Origin: Mesorhizobium sophorae
Lineage (GTDB): Bacteria > Pseudomonadota > Alphaproteobacteria > Rhizobiales > Rhizobiaceae
DNA length: 64,000 nt
Direction of reading: 5' to 3'
NCBI RefSeq assembly: GCF_002270415.1
Contig: NZ_NNRI01000022.1
Location: 682,001 to 746,000 of the forward strand
Position numbers and translations under genes: made by a program. Below, piece after piece: positions 17,257 to 26,219 of the stretch (its first letter is position 1; every line of letters starts with the position of its first letter). The notes beneath the pieces are model-generated. The model did no database searches, was not told where the DNA came from, and worked only from the letters and a program-made list of their open reading frames with translations.

Positions 17257-18615
17257 ATGGCTCGAGATCACATGATCCTCAGCGCATTTTTCTTCAACCC
17301 GCAGGGCGATCACCGGATGTCCTGGCGCCATCCGCGCGCACCGGGCCGGGAGGTGCTGGACTTCGACTTCTACCGCGATCTCGTGCAGGCGGCCGAGCGG
17401 GCAAAGATCGACACCATCTTCGTCGCCGACCACGTGTCGATCTGGGATTCGGTCAAGAGCGGCGTCGCCCACCATGCCAATGCCCGCCTCGAGCCGCTGA
17501 CGCTGCTGTCGGCGCTGGCCGGCGTGACCAGGCATATCGGCCTGATCACCACGGCTTCGAGCTCCTACAGCGAGCCCTACAATGTGGCGCGCATGTTCGC
17601 CTCGCTCGACCATATCAGCAAGGGCAGGGCGTCCTGGAACGTCGTCACCTCGGCCATGGACGAGGAGGCGCGTAATTTCGGCCGCGACGGCAATATCGAA
17701 CATGCATTCCGCTCTGAGCGTGCAGCCGAATTCCTCGATATCGTCAAGGCGCTGTGGGACAGCTGGGAAGACGAGGCGCTGCTGATCGACAAGGCATCGG
17801 GCTATTTCGCCGATCCCGACAAGGTCCACCCGATCGATCACAAGGGAAAGCACTTCAAGGTGCGCGGACCGCTCAACGTCTCGCGGCCACCGCAGGGCCA
17901 TCCGCTGATCGTCCAGGCCGGCTCGTCCGAGGACGGCAAGAACTTTGCCACCGCCCAGGCCGATGTGCATTTCGCCATCTTCAGCACCAGGGAAGACGGC
18001 ATCAAGTATCGCCGGGACATCAACGAGCGTCTTGCCCGTCACGGCAGGCGGCCGGAGAGCTTCAAGATCCTGCCGGGCATCCTGCCGATCGTTGCCGCCT
18101 CCGAGGCGGAAGGCCGGGAAAAGCAGGAGTATCTGCAGACCTTGCTTCCCGACCAGGTCGGCATCGACCTTCTGTCGAGCTGGAGCGGTATCGATCTCTC
18201 CGCCTATCCGCCGGACGGGCCGCTGCCGCCGCTGCCGGACGAGAGCACCTTCAGTGGTGGACGCACATCGCTCAACCGGGTCCGGCAGTGGTCGAAGCAG
18301 AATCTCAGCCTGCGCGAGATTGCCCGCAAGCTCGCCAACAGCGGCTCGGTGCCGACCGTGGCCGGCACGCCGGCGCAGATCGCCGACCAGCTGCAGGATT
18401 GGTACGTCTCGGGTGCCGCAGACGGCTTCAACCTGATGTTCCCGCTGCTGCCGGAGGACTGGGTGAATTTCGCCGAGCAGGTGGTGCCGGAGCTGCAGCG
18501 CCGCGGCGTGTTCCCGACCGAATACGCGCCGGGAACGCTGCGCGACCGTTTCGGCCTGGCGCGGCCAGCCAACCGCTTCGCTGAGCAGCGCGACAATGCG
18601 CGCGCCGTGTCCTGA
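17257..18615 (+). CDS. Flavin-dependent monooxygenase of the NtaA/SnaA/DszA group (LLM class)
   Basis: 452 aa luciferase-like TIM-barrel enzyme. The start MARDHMILSAFFFNPQGDH, the FVADHVSIWDS strand, SWNVVTSAMDEEARNFGRDG and VQAGSSEDGKNFATAQAD are hallmarks of the nitrilotriacetate/alkanesulfonate-like FMNH2 monooxygenases, which need a separate flavin reductase. An excellent ribosome-binding site (GGAAGGAGG) precedes the ATG. It heads an operon with a DUF427 protein and an importer, so it probably opens or desulfonates/dealkylates a compound that the importer brings in. No reductase gene is adjacent. The substrate is unknown. Confidence 0.9.
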   Translation: MARDHMILSAFFFNPQGDHRMSWRHPRAPGREVLDFDFYRDLVQAAERAKIDTIFVADHVSIWDSVKSGVAHHANARLEPLTLLSALAGVTRHIGLITTASSSYSEPYNVARMFASLDHISKGRASWNVVTSAMDEEARNFGRDGNIEHAFRSERAAEFLDIVKALWDSWEDEALLIDKASGYFADPDKVHPIDHKGKHFKVRGPLNVSRPPQGHPLIVQAGSSEDGKNFATAQADVHFAIFSTREDGIKYRRDINERLARHGRRPESFKILPGILPIVAASEAEGREKQEYLQTLLPDQVGIDLLSSWSGIDLSAYPPDGPLPPLPDESTFSGGRTSLNRVRQWSKQNLSLREIARKLANSGSVPTVAGTPAQIADQLQDWYVSGAADGFNLMFPLLPEDWVNFAEQVVPELQRRGVFPTEYAPGTLRDRFGLARPANRFAEQRDNARAVS

Positions 18616-18627
18616 CCCCGGAGATCG

Positions 18628-19698
18628 ATGATGACCGCCGCCCCAAGACTGCAGCCGCGCGAAGCGACCGCGCCGCATCTCGTCAATGTCCTGCACAGCC
18701 CCAAGCGCGTGCGCGTCAAATTCGGCGGCCGCACCATCGCCGACAGCCGAAACGTGCTGGTGCTGCGCTCCAACCACTTCCTGCCGATCTACTTCTTCCC
18801 GGTGGCGTCGGTCGACGCGTCGGTGCTGAAGCCCTCGCTGCATCGCGAGCCGCACGCGGTCGGTGGCGAGACGGCCTACTGGGATATCGACACCGGCGAC
18901 AGGCGCAGCGCCAACGCGGCCTGGTCGTTCGTGTCGCCGCCGGGTGAAGACCTGTCGCCGCTCGCCGGTCGCATCGCCTTCAGCTGGAAGCTCGTCGACC
19001 AGTGGTTCGAGGAGGATGAAGAGGTCTTCGTCCATGCCCGCGATCCCTATGCGCGCATCGATGTGCTGCAAAGTTCGAGCCATGTGCAGGTCTGGTTCGA
19101 CGGCGAGCCGATCGCCGACAGCCGCCGCCCGGTGCTGCTGTTCGAGACGCATCTGCCGACGCGCTTCTACCTGCATCCGGATGACATCAATCTGGAGCGG
19201 CTGACGGCGTCCGCCACAACGACGCGATGTCCCTACAAGGGCATCGCTTCCTATTGGTCCGGGCTCTTGAGCGACGGTTCGGTGCGCCCGGACATCGCCT
19301 GGAGCTACCGCGACCCGATCGCCGAGATGCCCAAGATCAAGGGCCTCGTCGCCTTCTACCCGCAGGCCGTGGATCGCATCCATCTCGACGGCGAACCCGT
19401 CGCACAGAGCAGCTTTTCAATCTTCATTTCAGACAGGGGTTTAGAACATGACCAAACACAGAGATATCGACGCACTTCGCAATCTGTCGGGGGACATCTG
19501 GAATGTCGCAGTCGACGAATATCAGGGTGGCTTTCTCAAGCGCCGCGATCTGCTGAAATACGCAGCGCTGCTCGGCTTGACCGGGTTTGCCGCCTCGCAG
19601 GGACTTGGAGGCGCGCGCGCATCAGCAGCTGCCGGCGGTATCGTCCGCGTCGGCCTCGGCCAGCCGACCAAGGCGATCGATCCCGTATCGGTCACTGA
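18628..19698 (+). CDS. DUF427 double-domain protein with probably frameshifted 3' end
   Basis: The first ~255 residues contain two DUF427 repeats (VRVKFGGRTIADSRNVLVL with GETAYWDI; VQVWFDGEPIADSRRPVLL with KGIASYWSG). DUF427 proteins are small, beta-rich and often sit beside oxidoreductases; their function is not established. The frame does not stop before the next gene: it runs ~250 bp into the binding-protein gene in another frame, and the tail after DGEPVAQ is unlike the family. A stop at 19442-19444 (frame +2) or at 19449-19451 (frame +3, overlapping the next ATG) would be reached by a single indel near the TTTT run at ~19412-19416, so the true protein is probably ~272 aa. Confidence 0.75.
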   Translation: MMTAAPRLQPREATAPHLVNVLHSPKRVRVKFGGRTIADSRNVLVLRSNHFLPIYFFPVASVDASVLKPSLHREPHAVGGETAYWDIDTGDRRSANAAWSFVSPPGEDLSPLAGRIAFSWKLVDQWFEEDEEVFVHARDPYARIDVLQSSSHVQVWFDGEPIADSRRPVLLFETHLPTRFYLHPDDINLERLTASATTTRCPYKGIASYWSGLLSDGSVRPDIAWSYRDPIAEMPKIKGLVAFYPQAVDRIHLDGEPVAQSSFSIFISDRGLEHDQTQRYRRTSQSVGGHLECRSRRISGWLSQAPRSAEIRSAARLDRVCRLAGTWRRARISSCRRYRPRRPRPADQGDRSRIGH

Positions 19699-21084
19699 TC
19701 CGGCAAGCATCGGGGTGATCAGCCAGGTCGGCGAGTATTTGATCCTTGACGATCCCAAGGACGGGCTGCAGCCGAAGCTCGCCTTGTCCTGGGAGGCCGA
19801 CGAGACCGCCAGCCGCTGGACCTTCAAATTGCGTCCGGGGGTGAAATTCCACGACGGCCGCACGGTCACCGCCAAGGACGTGGTGGCGAGTTTTGAGCGG
19901 CTTGTCGATCCGGCCAGCGGCTCATCGGCGCTGTCAGCCTACAAGGGCATCCTGTCCAAGGGCGGCGCCAAGCTGGTGGACGACGAAACCGTCGCCTTCG
20001 ACCTCGACGGTCCCAACAGCAACTTCCCCTTCTATGTCTCCTCCGACGTCTACAACGCCGTCATCCTGCCGGCCGACTATGCCGGCGATTCGAGAAGACC
20101 TTCAACGGCGCCGGCCCGTTCAAGCTCGAATCCTTCCGTCCCAAGCTGGGCGCGAGCTTCGTGCGCAATCCGGATTACTGGGGCGACAAGGCGCTGCCCG
20201 ACCGCGTCGAGATCAAGTTCTTCGACGGTGAGCAGGCCCAGGTTCTGGCGCTGCAGGCCGGCCAGCTCGACGTCATCCCGAGCACGACGCGGCTGGAACT
20301 GGCGATCGAGGGCAATCCCAACTTCAAGCTGCTGAGCGTGCAGGCAAGCTCGCATGACCAGGTGCACCTGCGGACCGACCAGGCGCCGTTCACCGACAAG
20401 CGCATCCGTCGCGCGTTGGCGCTGACGCTCGACCGCGAGGCGATCGTGAAGGGGCTGCTGAAAGGCCGCGCCATCGTCGGCAACGACACCCCGTTCGCGC
20501 CGATCTTCCCCTCCGCCGACGCGTCGGTGCCGCAGCGCAAGCAGGACATCGCCGAGGCCAAGCGGCTGCTGGGCGAGGCGGGTGTGCCGAATGGCTTCGA
20601 GGTGACGCTGACCACCGAGCGCGCTTATGACATTCCCGACTATGCGGTGATCATCCAGAATTTCGCCAAGAAGGCTGGCATCGACGTCAAGCTCAATGTC
20701 CTGCCGCAGGATGCCTATTACGGCTCTGCGACCTTCGGCAGCTCGCCCTGGCTGGATTCGGTTCTCGGCATCACCGATTACGGCCATCGCGGCACGCCCG
20801 ACATCTTCCTCAACGCCACCCTGAAGAGTTCGGGGGCCTGGAACGCGGCGCATTTCAAGAACCCGGCCTACGATGCTCTGCTGCTCGACTACTCCAAGGC
20901 ACGCGACCTCAACGCCCAGCGCCTTGCCGCCGGCAAGATCCAGACCCTCCTGCTTGACGAAACGCCGGCGATCATCAGCTACTTCTCGCAGTACAGCCGG
21001 ATCACCAGCACCAAGGTCGAGGGCGTGCGCTTCACGGCGATTTCGCACCTGCTGCTCGACCGCGTTACCTTCGTCCAGGCATGA
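19448..21084 (+). pseudogene. ABC solute-binding protein, peptide/nickel type, broken by a -1 frameshift
   Basis: The N-terminal half (19448 to ~20090) encodes a Tat-like signal (KRRDLLKYAALLGLTG) and the start of a family-5 binding protein (LSWEADETASRWTFKLRPGVKFHDGRTVTAKDV). At the DYAGD codons (20078-20091) one base is missing: GATTCGAG where GAT TTC GAG would continue the protein. In the next frame the protein then resumes (KTFNGAGPFKLESF, FVRNPDYWGDKALPDRV) to the stop at 21084. Restoring one T gives 545 aa, the normal length. Either the gene is freshly inactivated or this is a sequence error. The two permeases downstream are intact. Confidence 0.85.
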
Positions 21085-21160
21085 TGCTCGAGCGGGGAGA
21101 TAGCGTCCCATTCCAATTCCATCGAAATGGGACTGGTTCAAGGCGAGGCAGCAGGACGCG

Positions 21161-22120
21161 ATGCTGAGTGGCCGCACTGTGTCGGCGCGCGCGGGCACAC
21201 TTTTGCTCACGCTATGGCTGGTCAGCATACTGGTCTTCTTTGCTGGGCAGGTTCTGCCCGGCGATGTCGGTCGCGTCATGCTCGGGCCCTTTGCCGATGC
21301 GCAGGCGGTGGCGGAACTGAACAAGCGGCTCGGCGCCGACCAGCCGGTTCTCGTCCAGTACTGGCGCTGGTTCAGCAACGCGCTCACCGGCGATTTCGGC
21401 ACCTCGCTGTCGATGGGCGGACCGGTGGCCCCGTTCGTGCTGGAAAGCCTCAAGCGCTCGGCGGCGCTTGCCGGCATCATCCTGGTTTTCCTTGTTCCGC
21501 TAGGGGTCGGCGCCGGCGTCATCGCCGGTCTCAATGCGGGCCGCTTCATCGACCGGCTGATCGTGATGGCGGGCGTTTCCTTCGGTATTGTCCCGGACTT
21601 TGTGTCCGGCCTGATGCTGCTTATCGTTTTCGGCCTGTGGCTGAACTGGTTCCCGATCTCGGGTGTCGCACCCGACGGTGCGGGCTTCTGGACGAATGGC
21701 TACTATTTGATCCTGCCGGCGCTGCCGCTGGTGCTGAACCTTGCCGGCTATATCGCCCGGATGACGCGGGCCGGCGTGATCGAGGCTATGGCCGCCGACT
21801 ATACACGCACGGCCGTCCTGAAAGGGCTCGAGCGGCACGAGATCATTTTTCGACATGTGCTGCGCAATGCGCTGACGCCGACCATCGCGGTGCTTGCGAC
21901 CCAGACCGGTTACATGCTTGGCGGGTTGGTGGTGATCGAAGCGCTGTTCGGTATCCAGGGCCTTGGCAATCTGGTTCTGAACGCGGCCAAGGCACGCGAT
22001 TTCCCGATGCTTGAAGCCGGCGTGCTGGTGATGGCGGCAATATTCGTGCTGTCGGCGGCGGCAGGCGACCTCGTGCTGGCCTTGCTCGATCCGCGACAAC
22101 GCCGAAGGGCTTTGTCATGA
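21161..22120 (+). CDS. ABC importer permease, DppB/OppB-like
   Basis: 319 aa with about six membrane helices. The large periplasmic loop after helix 1 (LGADQPVLVQYWRWFSNALTGDFGTS) and the EAA loop (YTRTAVLKGLERHEIIFRHVLRNALTPTIAV) mark the DppB family. Its stop overlaps the start of the second permease gene by 4 bp. It belongs to the importer formed with the fused ATPase at 15255-17063 and the frameshifted binding protein. Confidence 0.9.
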   Translation: MLSGRTVSARAGTLLLTLWLVSILVFFAGQVLPGDVGRVMLGPFADAQAVAELNKRLGADQPVLVQYWRWFSNALTGDFGTSLSMGGPVAPFVLESLKRSAALAGIILVFLVPLGVGAGVIAGLNAGRFIDRLIVMAGVSFGIVPDFVSGLMLLIVFGLWLNWFPISGVAPDGAGFWTNGYYLILPALPLVLNLAGYIARMTRAGVIEAMAADYTRTAVLKGLERHEIIFRHVLRNALTPTIAVLATQTGYMLGGLVVIEALFGIQGLGNLVLNAAKARDFPMLEAGVLVMAAIFVLSAAAGDLVLALLDPRQRRRALS

Positions 22121-23004
22121 CGGACCTGGCGGAGTTTCCCGCACCGCGGCGCGCGGCGGTCGGCTTGGCGGCGACGCGCAGGATCGGCAGCGCTTTTGCC
22201 GGACTGCCTCCGTCGGTCGTGGCCGGTTCGCTGGTGCTGCTGTTCTGGATCGCGTGCGCGCTGTTCGGCAATCTCTTCGTTCCCTACGATCCCTATGCCG
22301 AGGATTTTCTGGCGATGCTGACCCCGCCCGATGCCGTGCATTGGTTCGGCACCGACCAACTCGGCCGCGACGTGCTGTCCCGCATCGTCGTTGGATCGCG
22401 CGATATCCTGCTGGTTGCGCCGCTCGCCACGCTTGCCGGTGTCACAGCCGGCAGCATCATCGGGCTGGTGCTCGGCTATTTCGATGGACTGGTCGATGCC
22501 ATCGGGGCGCGGCTGCTCGACACGCTGATGGCGTTTCCGTTCATCGTTCTCGCGACCATGACGCTTGTCGCGATCGGCCCATCAAACCTGACCGTCGTTC
22601 TGGTGATCGCCATTGCCTACGCGCCGCTGGTGGCGCGGACCGTTCGGGCCGCCGTGCGCGAGCAGAAGCAGCGCGATTATGTCAGCGCCGCCCGGCTCGG
22701 CGGGGAGGGTGCTGTCGCCATCATGTTCCTGGAGATACTGCCTAATGTTCGGGAAACGATCCTCATCGAGCTCGTCACCCGGCTGGGATACGCGTTCTTC
22801 TCTATCGCCACGCTGAGCTTTCTCGGCCTCGGCATCCAGCCGCCGTCCGCCGACTGGGGACTGGCCGTTGCCGACGGCTACGGCTTCCTGACCGGCGGCA
22901 AATGGTGGGTCGTCGTCTTCAATTCCGTGGCAATCGTCTCGCTGGTCATGGCGACCAACCTCATCGCACAAGGCATCGGTGCCTTCGAAAATAGCGATGT
23001 CTGA
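22117..23004 (+). CDS. ABC importer permease, DppC/OppC-like
   Basis: 295 aa. Shows the DppC N-terminal segment (helix, then DPYAEDFLAMLTPPDAVHWFGTDQLGRDVLSRI) and the EAA loop (QRDYVSAARLGGEGAVAIMFLEILPN). It pairs with the preceding permease, with coupled translation (ATGA overlap), and is the last gene of the monooxygenase operon. A strong hairpin at 23016-23034 follows. Confidence 0.9.
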   Translation: MTDLAEFPAPRRAAVGLAATRRIGSAFAGLPPSVVAGSLVLLFWIACALFGNLFVPYDPYAEDFLAMLTPPDAVHWFGTDQLGRDVLSRIVVGSRDILLVAPLATLAGVTAGSIIGLVLGYFDGLVDAIGARLLDTLMAFPFIVLATMTLVAIGPSNLTVVLVIAIAYAPLVARTVRAAVREQKQRDYVSAARLGGEGAVAIMFLEILPNVRETILIELVTRLGYAFFSIATLSFLGLGIQPPSADWGLAVADGYGFLTGGKWWVVVFNSVAIVSLVMATNLIAQGIGAFENSDV

Positions 23005-23015
23005 GCTTTGATGCT

Positions 23016-23034
23016 TCTCCGCCGGCGGCGGAGA
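23016..23034. terminator. Stem-loop after the first peptide-type importer operon
   Basis: Perfect inverted repeat TCTCCGCC (23016-23023) and GGCGGAGA (23027-23034), 3-nt loop, 11 bp after the permease stop. No T-run follows, so it may stabilise the 3' end rather than terminate intrinsically. Confidence 0.5.
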
Positions 23035-23245
23035 GGGAAGCCATCCCATCACAATGATCGCCCTGTGGCACCTATGCGTTGAGCACCTGGCATGGGGCTC
23101 GACGCGATCCCTCAGCCTCGCGATCCAGGTCTTTCCGCCGACGAAACCCTTCCATCGTTGCCGCACGTTTCGACAGGGCGGGAGCGTGCTTCATGGGGAT
23201 GGCCGAACACAGCCGTTGACGCTGGCCCCCTTTACCTCCTAGGAT

Positions 23246-23262
23246 TAAATCAAATTGATTTA
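23246..23262. promoter_or_regulatory. ROK-repressor-type operator in front of the oligosaccharide importer operon
   Basis: Perfect 17-bp palindrome TAAATCAA-A-TTGATTTA. The same core AAATCAA-N-TTGATTT stands upstream of the ROK regulator gene at 32654-32668, and nothing else in the intergenic resembles it. It is therefore the probable binding site of that regulator. Shared sequence is observed; binding is inference. Confidence 0.72.
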
Positions 23263-23313
23263 CGTTACTCGCCCGAAGAGGCGGAAATGCCGATCAACAA
23301 TGGGAGATGAAGT

Positions 23314-25044
23314 ATGACTGACAGGCTGCCAGACCCGCATATGCGTTCCCTGCAAGACCCGTCGACGGCTGTTTCACGCCGGCGGTTGTTGATCGGCACG
23401 GCCTTCGTCGCCGCGACCATCGCCACGACTTTCTCCTTCGGCGCGCGACCGGCGTCCGCCGAATCGGTGCTCGCCATGCACATCGAGGAGCAGACGAGCT
23501 GGGTGCAGAACTTCAACCCCTTCGACCTTGGCGGGCGCCGCCAGAGCACGATGGATTTCGTCTACGAGCCGCTCGTCATCTTCAACGACTATGACAGCGG
23601 CAAGCCGATCTTCCGGCTGGCGACGGGCTACAAATTGTCCGACGATCTGAAATCGATCACCTACACGCTGCGCGACGGCGTCAAATGGTCGGATGGTCAG
23701 CCATTGACCTCGGCCGACATGAAATTCACGCTCGAGCTGATGCTGAAGAACCCGGCGGTCGACATTGTCGGCGTCGGCGGCAGCGTCGCCTCGGTCGAAG
23801 CGCCTTCGCCGACCGAAGTGAAGATCACTCTGAAGGATGTCGACACGCATTTCCCGGAATCGATGGCCGATTTCCCTGTCGTGCCCGAGCACATCTGGAA
23901 GGATGTCGCCGATCCGCTCGCCTTCAAGAACGAGAAGCCGATCGGCTCCGGCCCGATGACCGAGATCCGCCGCTTCACGCCGCAGGTCTACGAGCAGTGC
24001 CGCAACCCGAATTACTGGGACGCCGCCTCGCTGCATGTCGACTGCCTGAAGCTGCCGCAGATCTCCGGCAACGACCAGATGCTGGCATTGCTGCCGGAAG
24101 GATCGATGGACTGGATCGGCTCGTTCCTGCCCGAGATCGACAAGACCTATGTCGCGCTCGACAAGGACCACAATGGCTACTGGCAGCCGCCGGCGGAAAC
24201 CATCGCCTTCCAGGTGAACTTCAAGACCGCCAACCCGGCGCTGGCCGAAGCCTTCAACGACATCAATTTCCGTCACGCTTTCAGCCTGGTCATGGACCGC
24301 ACGGCGATGGTGGACATTGCCGGCTTTGGCTATCCGGTGGTCAACCTGCACGCCAGCGGCCTGCCGCCGCGCTTTGACGCCTGGCGCAACAAGGCGGCCG
24401 AAGGCGACAAGGACGTGTGGATGACCTACGACGTCGACAAGGCCAACAAGGTGCTTGACGACGCCGGCTACAAGAAGGGCGCCGACGGCATGCGCACCAC
24501 GCCGAAGGGCCAACCGATCGCCTTCTCGATCATCGTTCCCAATGGCTGGACCGACTGGATCGACGCCGTGCAGATCGCCACCGAAGGCCTGCGCAAGGCG
24601 GGCATCAACGCCTCGGTGGCGACACCGGAATACGAGCAGTGGCAAAAGCAGATTCTCGACGGCTCGTTCGATGCGGTCATGAACTCCCGCGCCGACGGTC
24701 CGACGCCGTTCCGCGGCTACTACCAGTCGTTGTCGACGGCCTTTGCCGGGCGCATCACCAGTGCGCCGTCGCGCTACTCCGATCCGGAGTTGGACAAGGT
24801 GTTCGACGCCTACCGCAAGGCGACCACCGACGAAGACCGCAAGAAGCTGTTCGACCAGGTGCAGGTGATCATCGCCGACAATTTCCCGGTGGTGCCGGTG
24901 TTCAACGGGCCGACCTGGTATCAGTATTCGACCAAGCGCTTCACCGGCTGGGTGACCAAGGACGAACCGGTGATGAACCCGGAGAACCACGACAACAACC
25001 GCATGCGGTTGATGCATTTGCTGCGCCTGAAGCCGGTACAATAA
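23314..25044 (+). CDS. ABC solute-binding protein, peptide/oligosaccharide type (family 5)
   Basis: 576 aa. A twin-arginine-like signal (SRRRLLIGTAFVAATIATTF, cleavage near ASA-ES) precedes a family-5 (DppA/OppA) binding protein: YKLSDDLKSITYTLRDGVKW, FPVVPEHIWKD, NYWDAASLHVDCLKLP and RNKAAEGDKDVW. Family-5 proteins bind peptides, nickel, opines or oligosaccharides; the periplasmic (GlcNAc)2-binding protein of Vibrio belongs here. The intracellular hexosaminidase and ROK repressor of the same regulon favour an N-acetylhexosamine oligosaccharide. First gene of the operon, under the palindrome at 23246. Confidence 0.9.
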   Translation: MTDRLPDPHMRSLQDPSTAVSRRRLLIGTAFVAATIATTFSFGARPASAESVLAMHIEEQTSWVQNFNPFDLGGRRQSTMDFVYEPLVIFNDYDSGKPIFRLATGYKLSDDLKSITYTLRDGVKWSDGQPLTSADMKFTLELMLKNPAVDIVGVGGSVASVEAPSPTEVKITLKDVDTHFPESMADFPVVPEHIWKDVADPLAFKNEKPIGSGPMTEIRRFTPQVYEQCRNPNYWDAASLHVDCLKLPQISGNDQMLALLPEGSMDWIGSFLPEIDKTYVALDKDHNGYWQPPAETIAFQVNFKTANPALAEAFNDINFRHAFSLVMDRTAMVDIAGFGYPVVNLHASGLPPRFDAWRNKAAEGDKDVWMTYDVDKANKVLDDAGYKKGADGMRTTPKGQPIAFSIIVPNGWTDWIDAVQIATEGLRKAGINASVATPEYEQWQKQILDGSFDAVMNSRADGPTPFRGYYQSLSTAFAGRITSAPSRYSDPELDKVFDAYRKATTDEDRKKLFDQVQVIIADNFPVVPVFNGPTWYQYSTKRFTGWVTKDEPVMNPENHDNNRMRLMHLLRLKPVQ

Positions 25045-25057
25045 GTCTGACGCAACG

Positions 25058-25211
25058 CCCTTCTCCTTCGTGAGGGGGAAAAGGGTTCCGTGTCCCAAAT
25101 CCTGGCTTCGGCGGCGGTCGCCGCGAGGCCGGATGCCGGACAGGGACAGACGCCTGCAGCCGCTTCTTCGTCCGTCGCCTTTGGCGACAGCTTCTCCGCC
25201 GAACGGAGAAG
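25058..25211. promoter_or_regulatory. Cluster of stem-loops in the operon spacer after the binding-protein gene
   Basis: The 191-bp spacer between binding protein and permease contains three hairpins: an imperfect CCCTT..AAGGG stem (25058-25085), GTCGCC-TTT-GGCGAC (25174-25188) and CTTCTCCG-CCGAA-CGGAGAAG (25191-25211). Such structures between a binding-protein gene and its permeases are known to raise binding-protein levels by stabilising or attenuating the message. That role is inferred here. Confidence 0.55.
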
Positions 25212-25235
25212 GCAACCGAGCACAAGGAATAGCCG

Positions 25236-26219
25236 ATGCGGATTCCTCTTCGACGGCTTGGGGTCTATTTCGTCGCCTTCCTGTTTGCCATCGTGATGAA
25301 TTTCACCGTTCCCCGGCTGATGCCGGGAAGCCCGGTCGACGGCATGATCGCGCAGCTCGGGCCGCGCGCGACACCAGCGGCGATCGAGGCGATCAAGGCC
25401 CGCTTCGGTGCCGTCGAACAGCCGATCCTGGGACAGTTCGTCGACTACATCACCGGCCTCGCCCGGTTCGATCTCGGCGTGTCGGTAAAATATTATCCGC
25501 AGACCGTCACCCAGGTGCTTGCCCGTTCGGCCGGCTGGACCGCCTTCCTGGTCACCACGGCGATCATCTTTTCCCTCTGCGTTGGAGTCTCCCTCGGCGC
25601 AGTGGCAGCCTGGCGGCGAGGCGGACGCTTCGATGCGTTCGTCTCGCCGTTTTCTGTCGTGCTGATCGCAATCCCGCCGGTTATCATCGGACTGGCGACC
25701 TTGTTCACCTTTGGCGTGACGCTGCGCTGGTTCCCGGTCGGCTATGCCTACAATCCCGACCTCGATCCGGGCCTGAACTTCACTTTTTTCGGCAGCGTCT
25801 TCTGGCACGCGGTGATGCCGGTGCTGACGCTGTCGCCCTATCTGATCGGTGAATTCCAGACGACGATGCGCTCCTCGATGATATCGGTGCTCGGCGAGGA
25901 CTATGTCACCATGGGCCGCGCCAAGGGGCTCGGCGAGACCGCGGTGATGTTTTCCTATGCGGCGCGAAACGCGATGCTGCCGGTGCTGACCAATCTGGCG
26001 TTGATGCTGGGCGCGGTGTTCGGCGGCTCGATCGTCACCGAAATCGTCTTCAACTATCCGGGCCTGGGGCTGACGCTGTTCACTGCAAGCGTGGCGCGCG
26101 ACTATCCGGTCATCCAGGGGCAGCTGCTGCTGATGACGATGGCGACGCTCGGTGCCAATCTGCTGGTCGACATCCTCTACGGTGTCGTCGATCCGCGCAT
26201 CCGGGAGGAACGGGCATGA
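25236..26219 (+). CDS. ABC importer permease, DppB-like
   Basis: 327 aa, about six membrane helices. Typical features are the N-terminal FTVPRLMPGSPVDGMIAQLG, the periplasmic loop ending LARFDLGVSVKYYPQTVTQV, and the EAA loop (YVTMGRAKGLGETAVMFSYAARNAMLPV split across the helix). Its stop overlaps the start of the next permease by 4 bp. It is the first permease of the ROK-regulated importer. Confidence 0.9.
   Translation: MRIPLRRLGVYFVAFLFAIVMNFTVPRLMPGSPVDGMIAQLGPRATPAAIEAIKARFGAVEQPILGQFVDYITGLARFDLGVSVKYYPQTVTQVLARSAGWTAFLVTTAIIFSLCVGVSLGAVAAWRRGGRFDAFVSPFSVVLIAIPPVIIGLATLFTFGVTLRWFPVGYAYNPDLDPGLNFTFFGSVFWHAVMPVLTLSPYLIGEFQTTMRSSMISVLGEDYVTMGRAKGLGETAVMFSYAARNAMLPVLTNLALMLGAVFGGSIVTEIVFNYPGLGLTLFTASVARDYPVIQGQLLLMTMATLGANLLVDILYGVVDPRIREERA

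Larger units (their letters stand above)
23005..23313. other. Intergenic region between two importer operons
   Basis: 309 bp without a convincing gene. It holds the hairpin at 23016-23034, an unremarkable GC-rich stretch, and an AT-rich patch with the 17-bp palindrome at 23246-23262 about 50 bp before the next start. A GGGAGATGA ribosome-binding site (23301-23309) immediately precedes the ATG at 23314. Confidence 0.6.
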
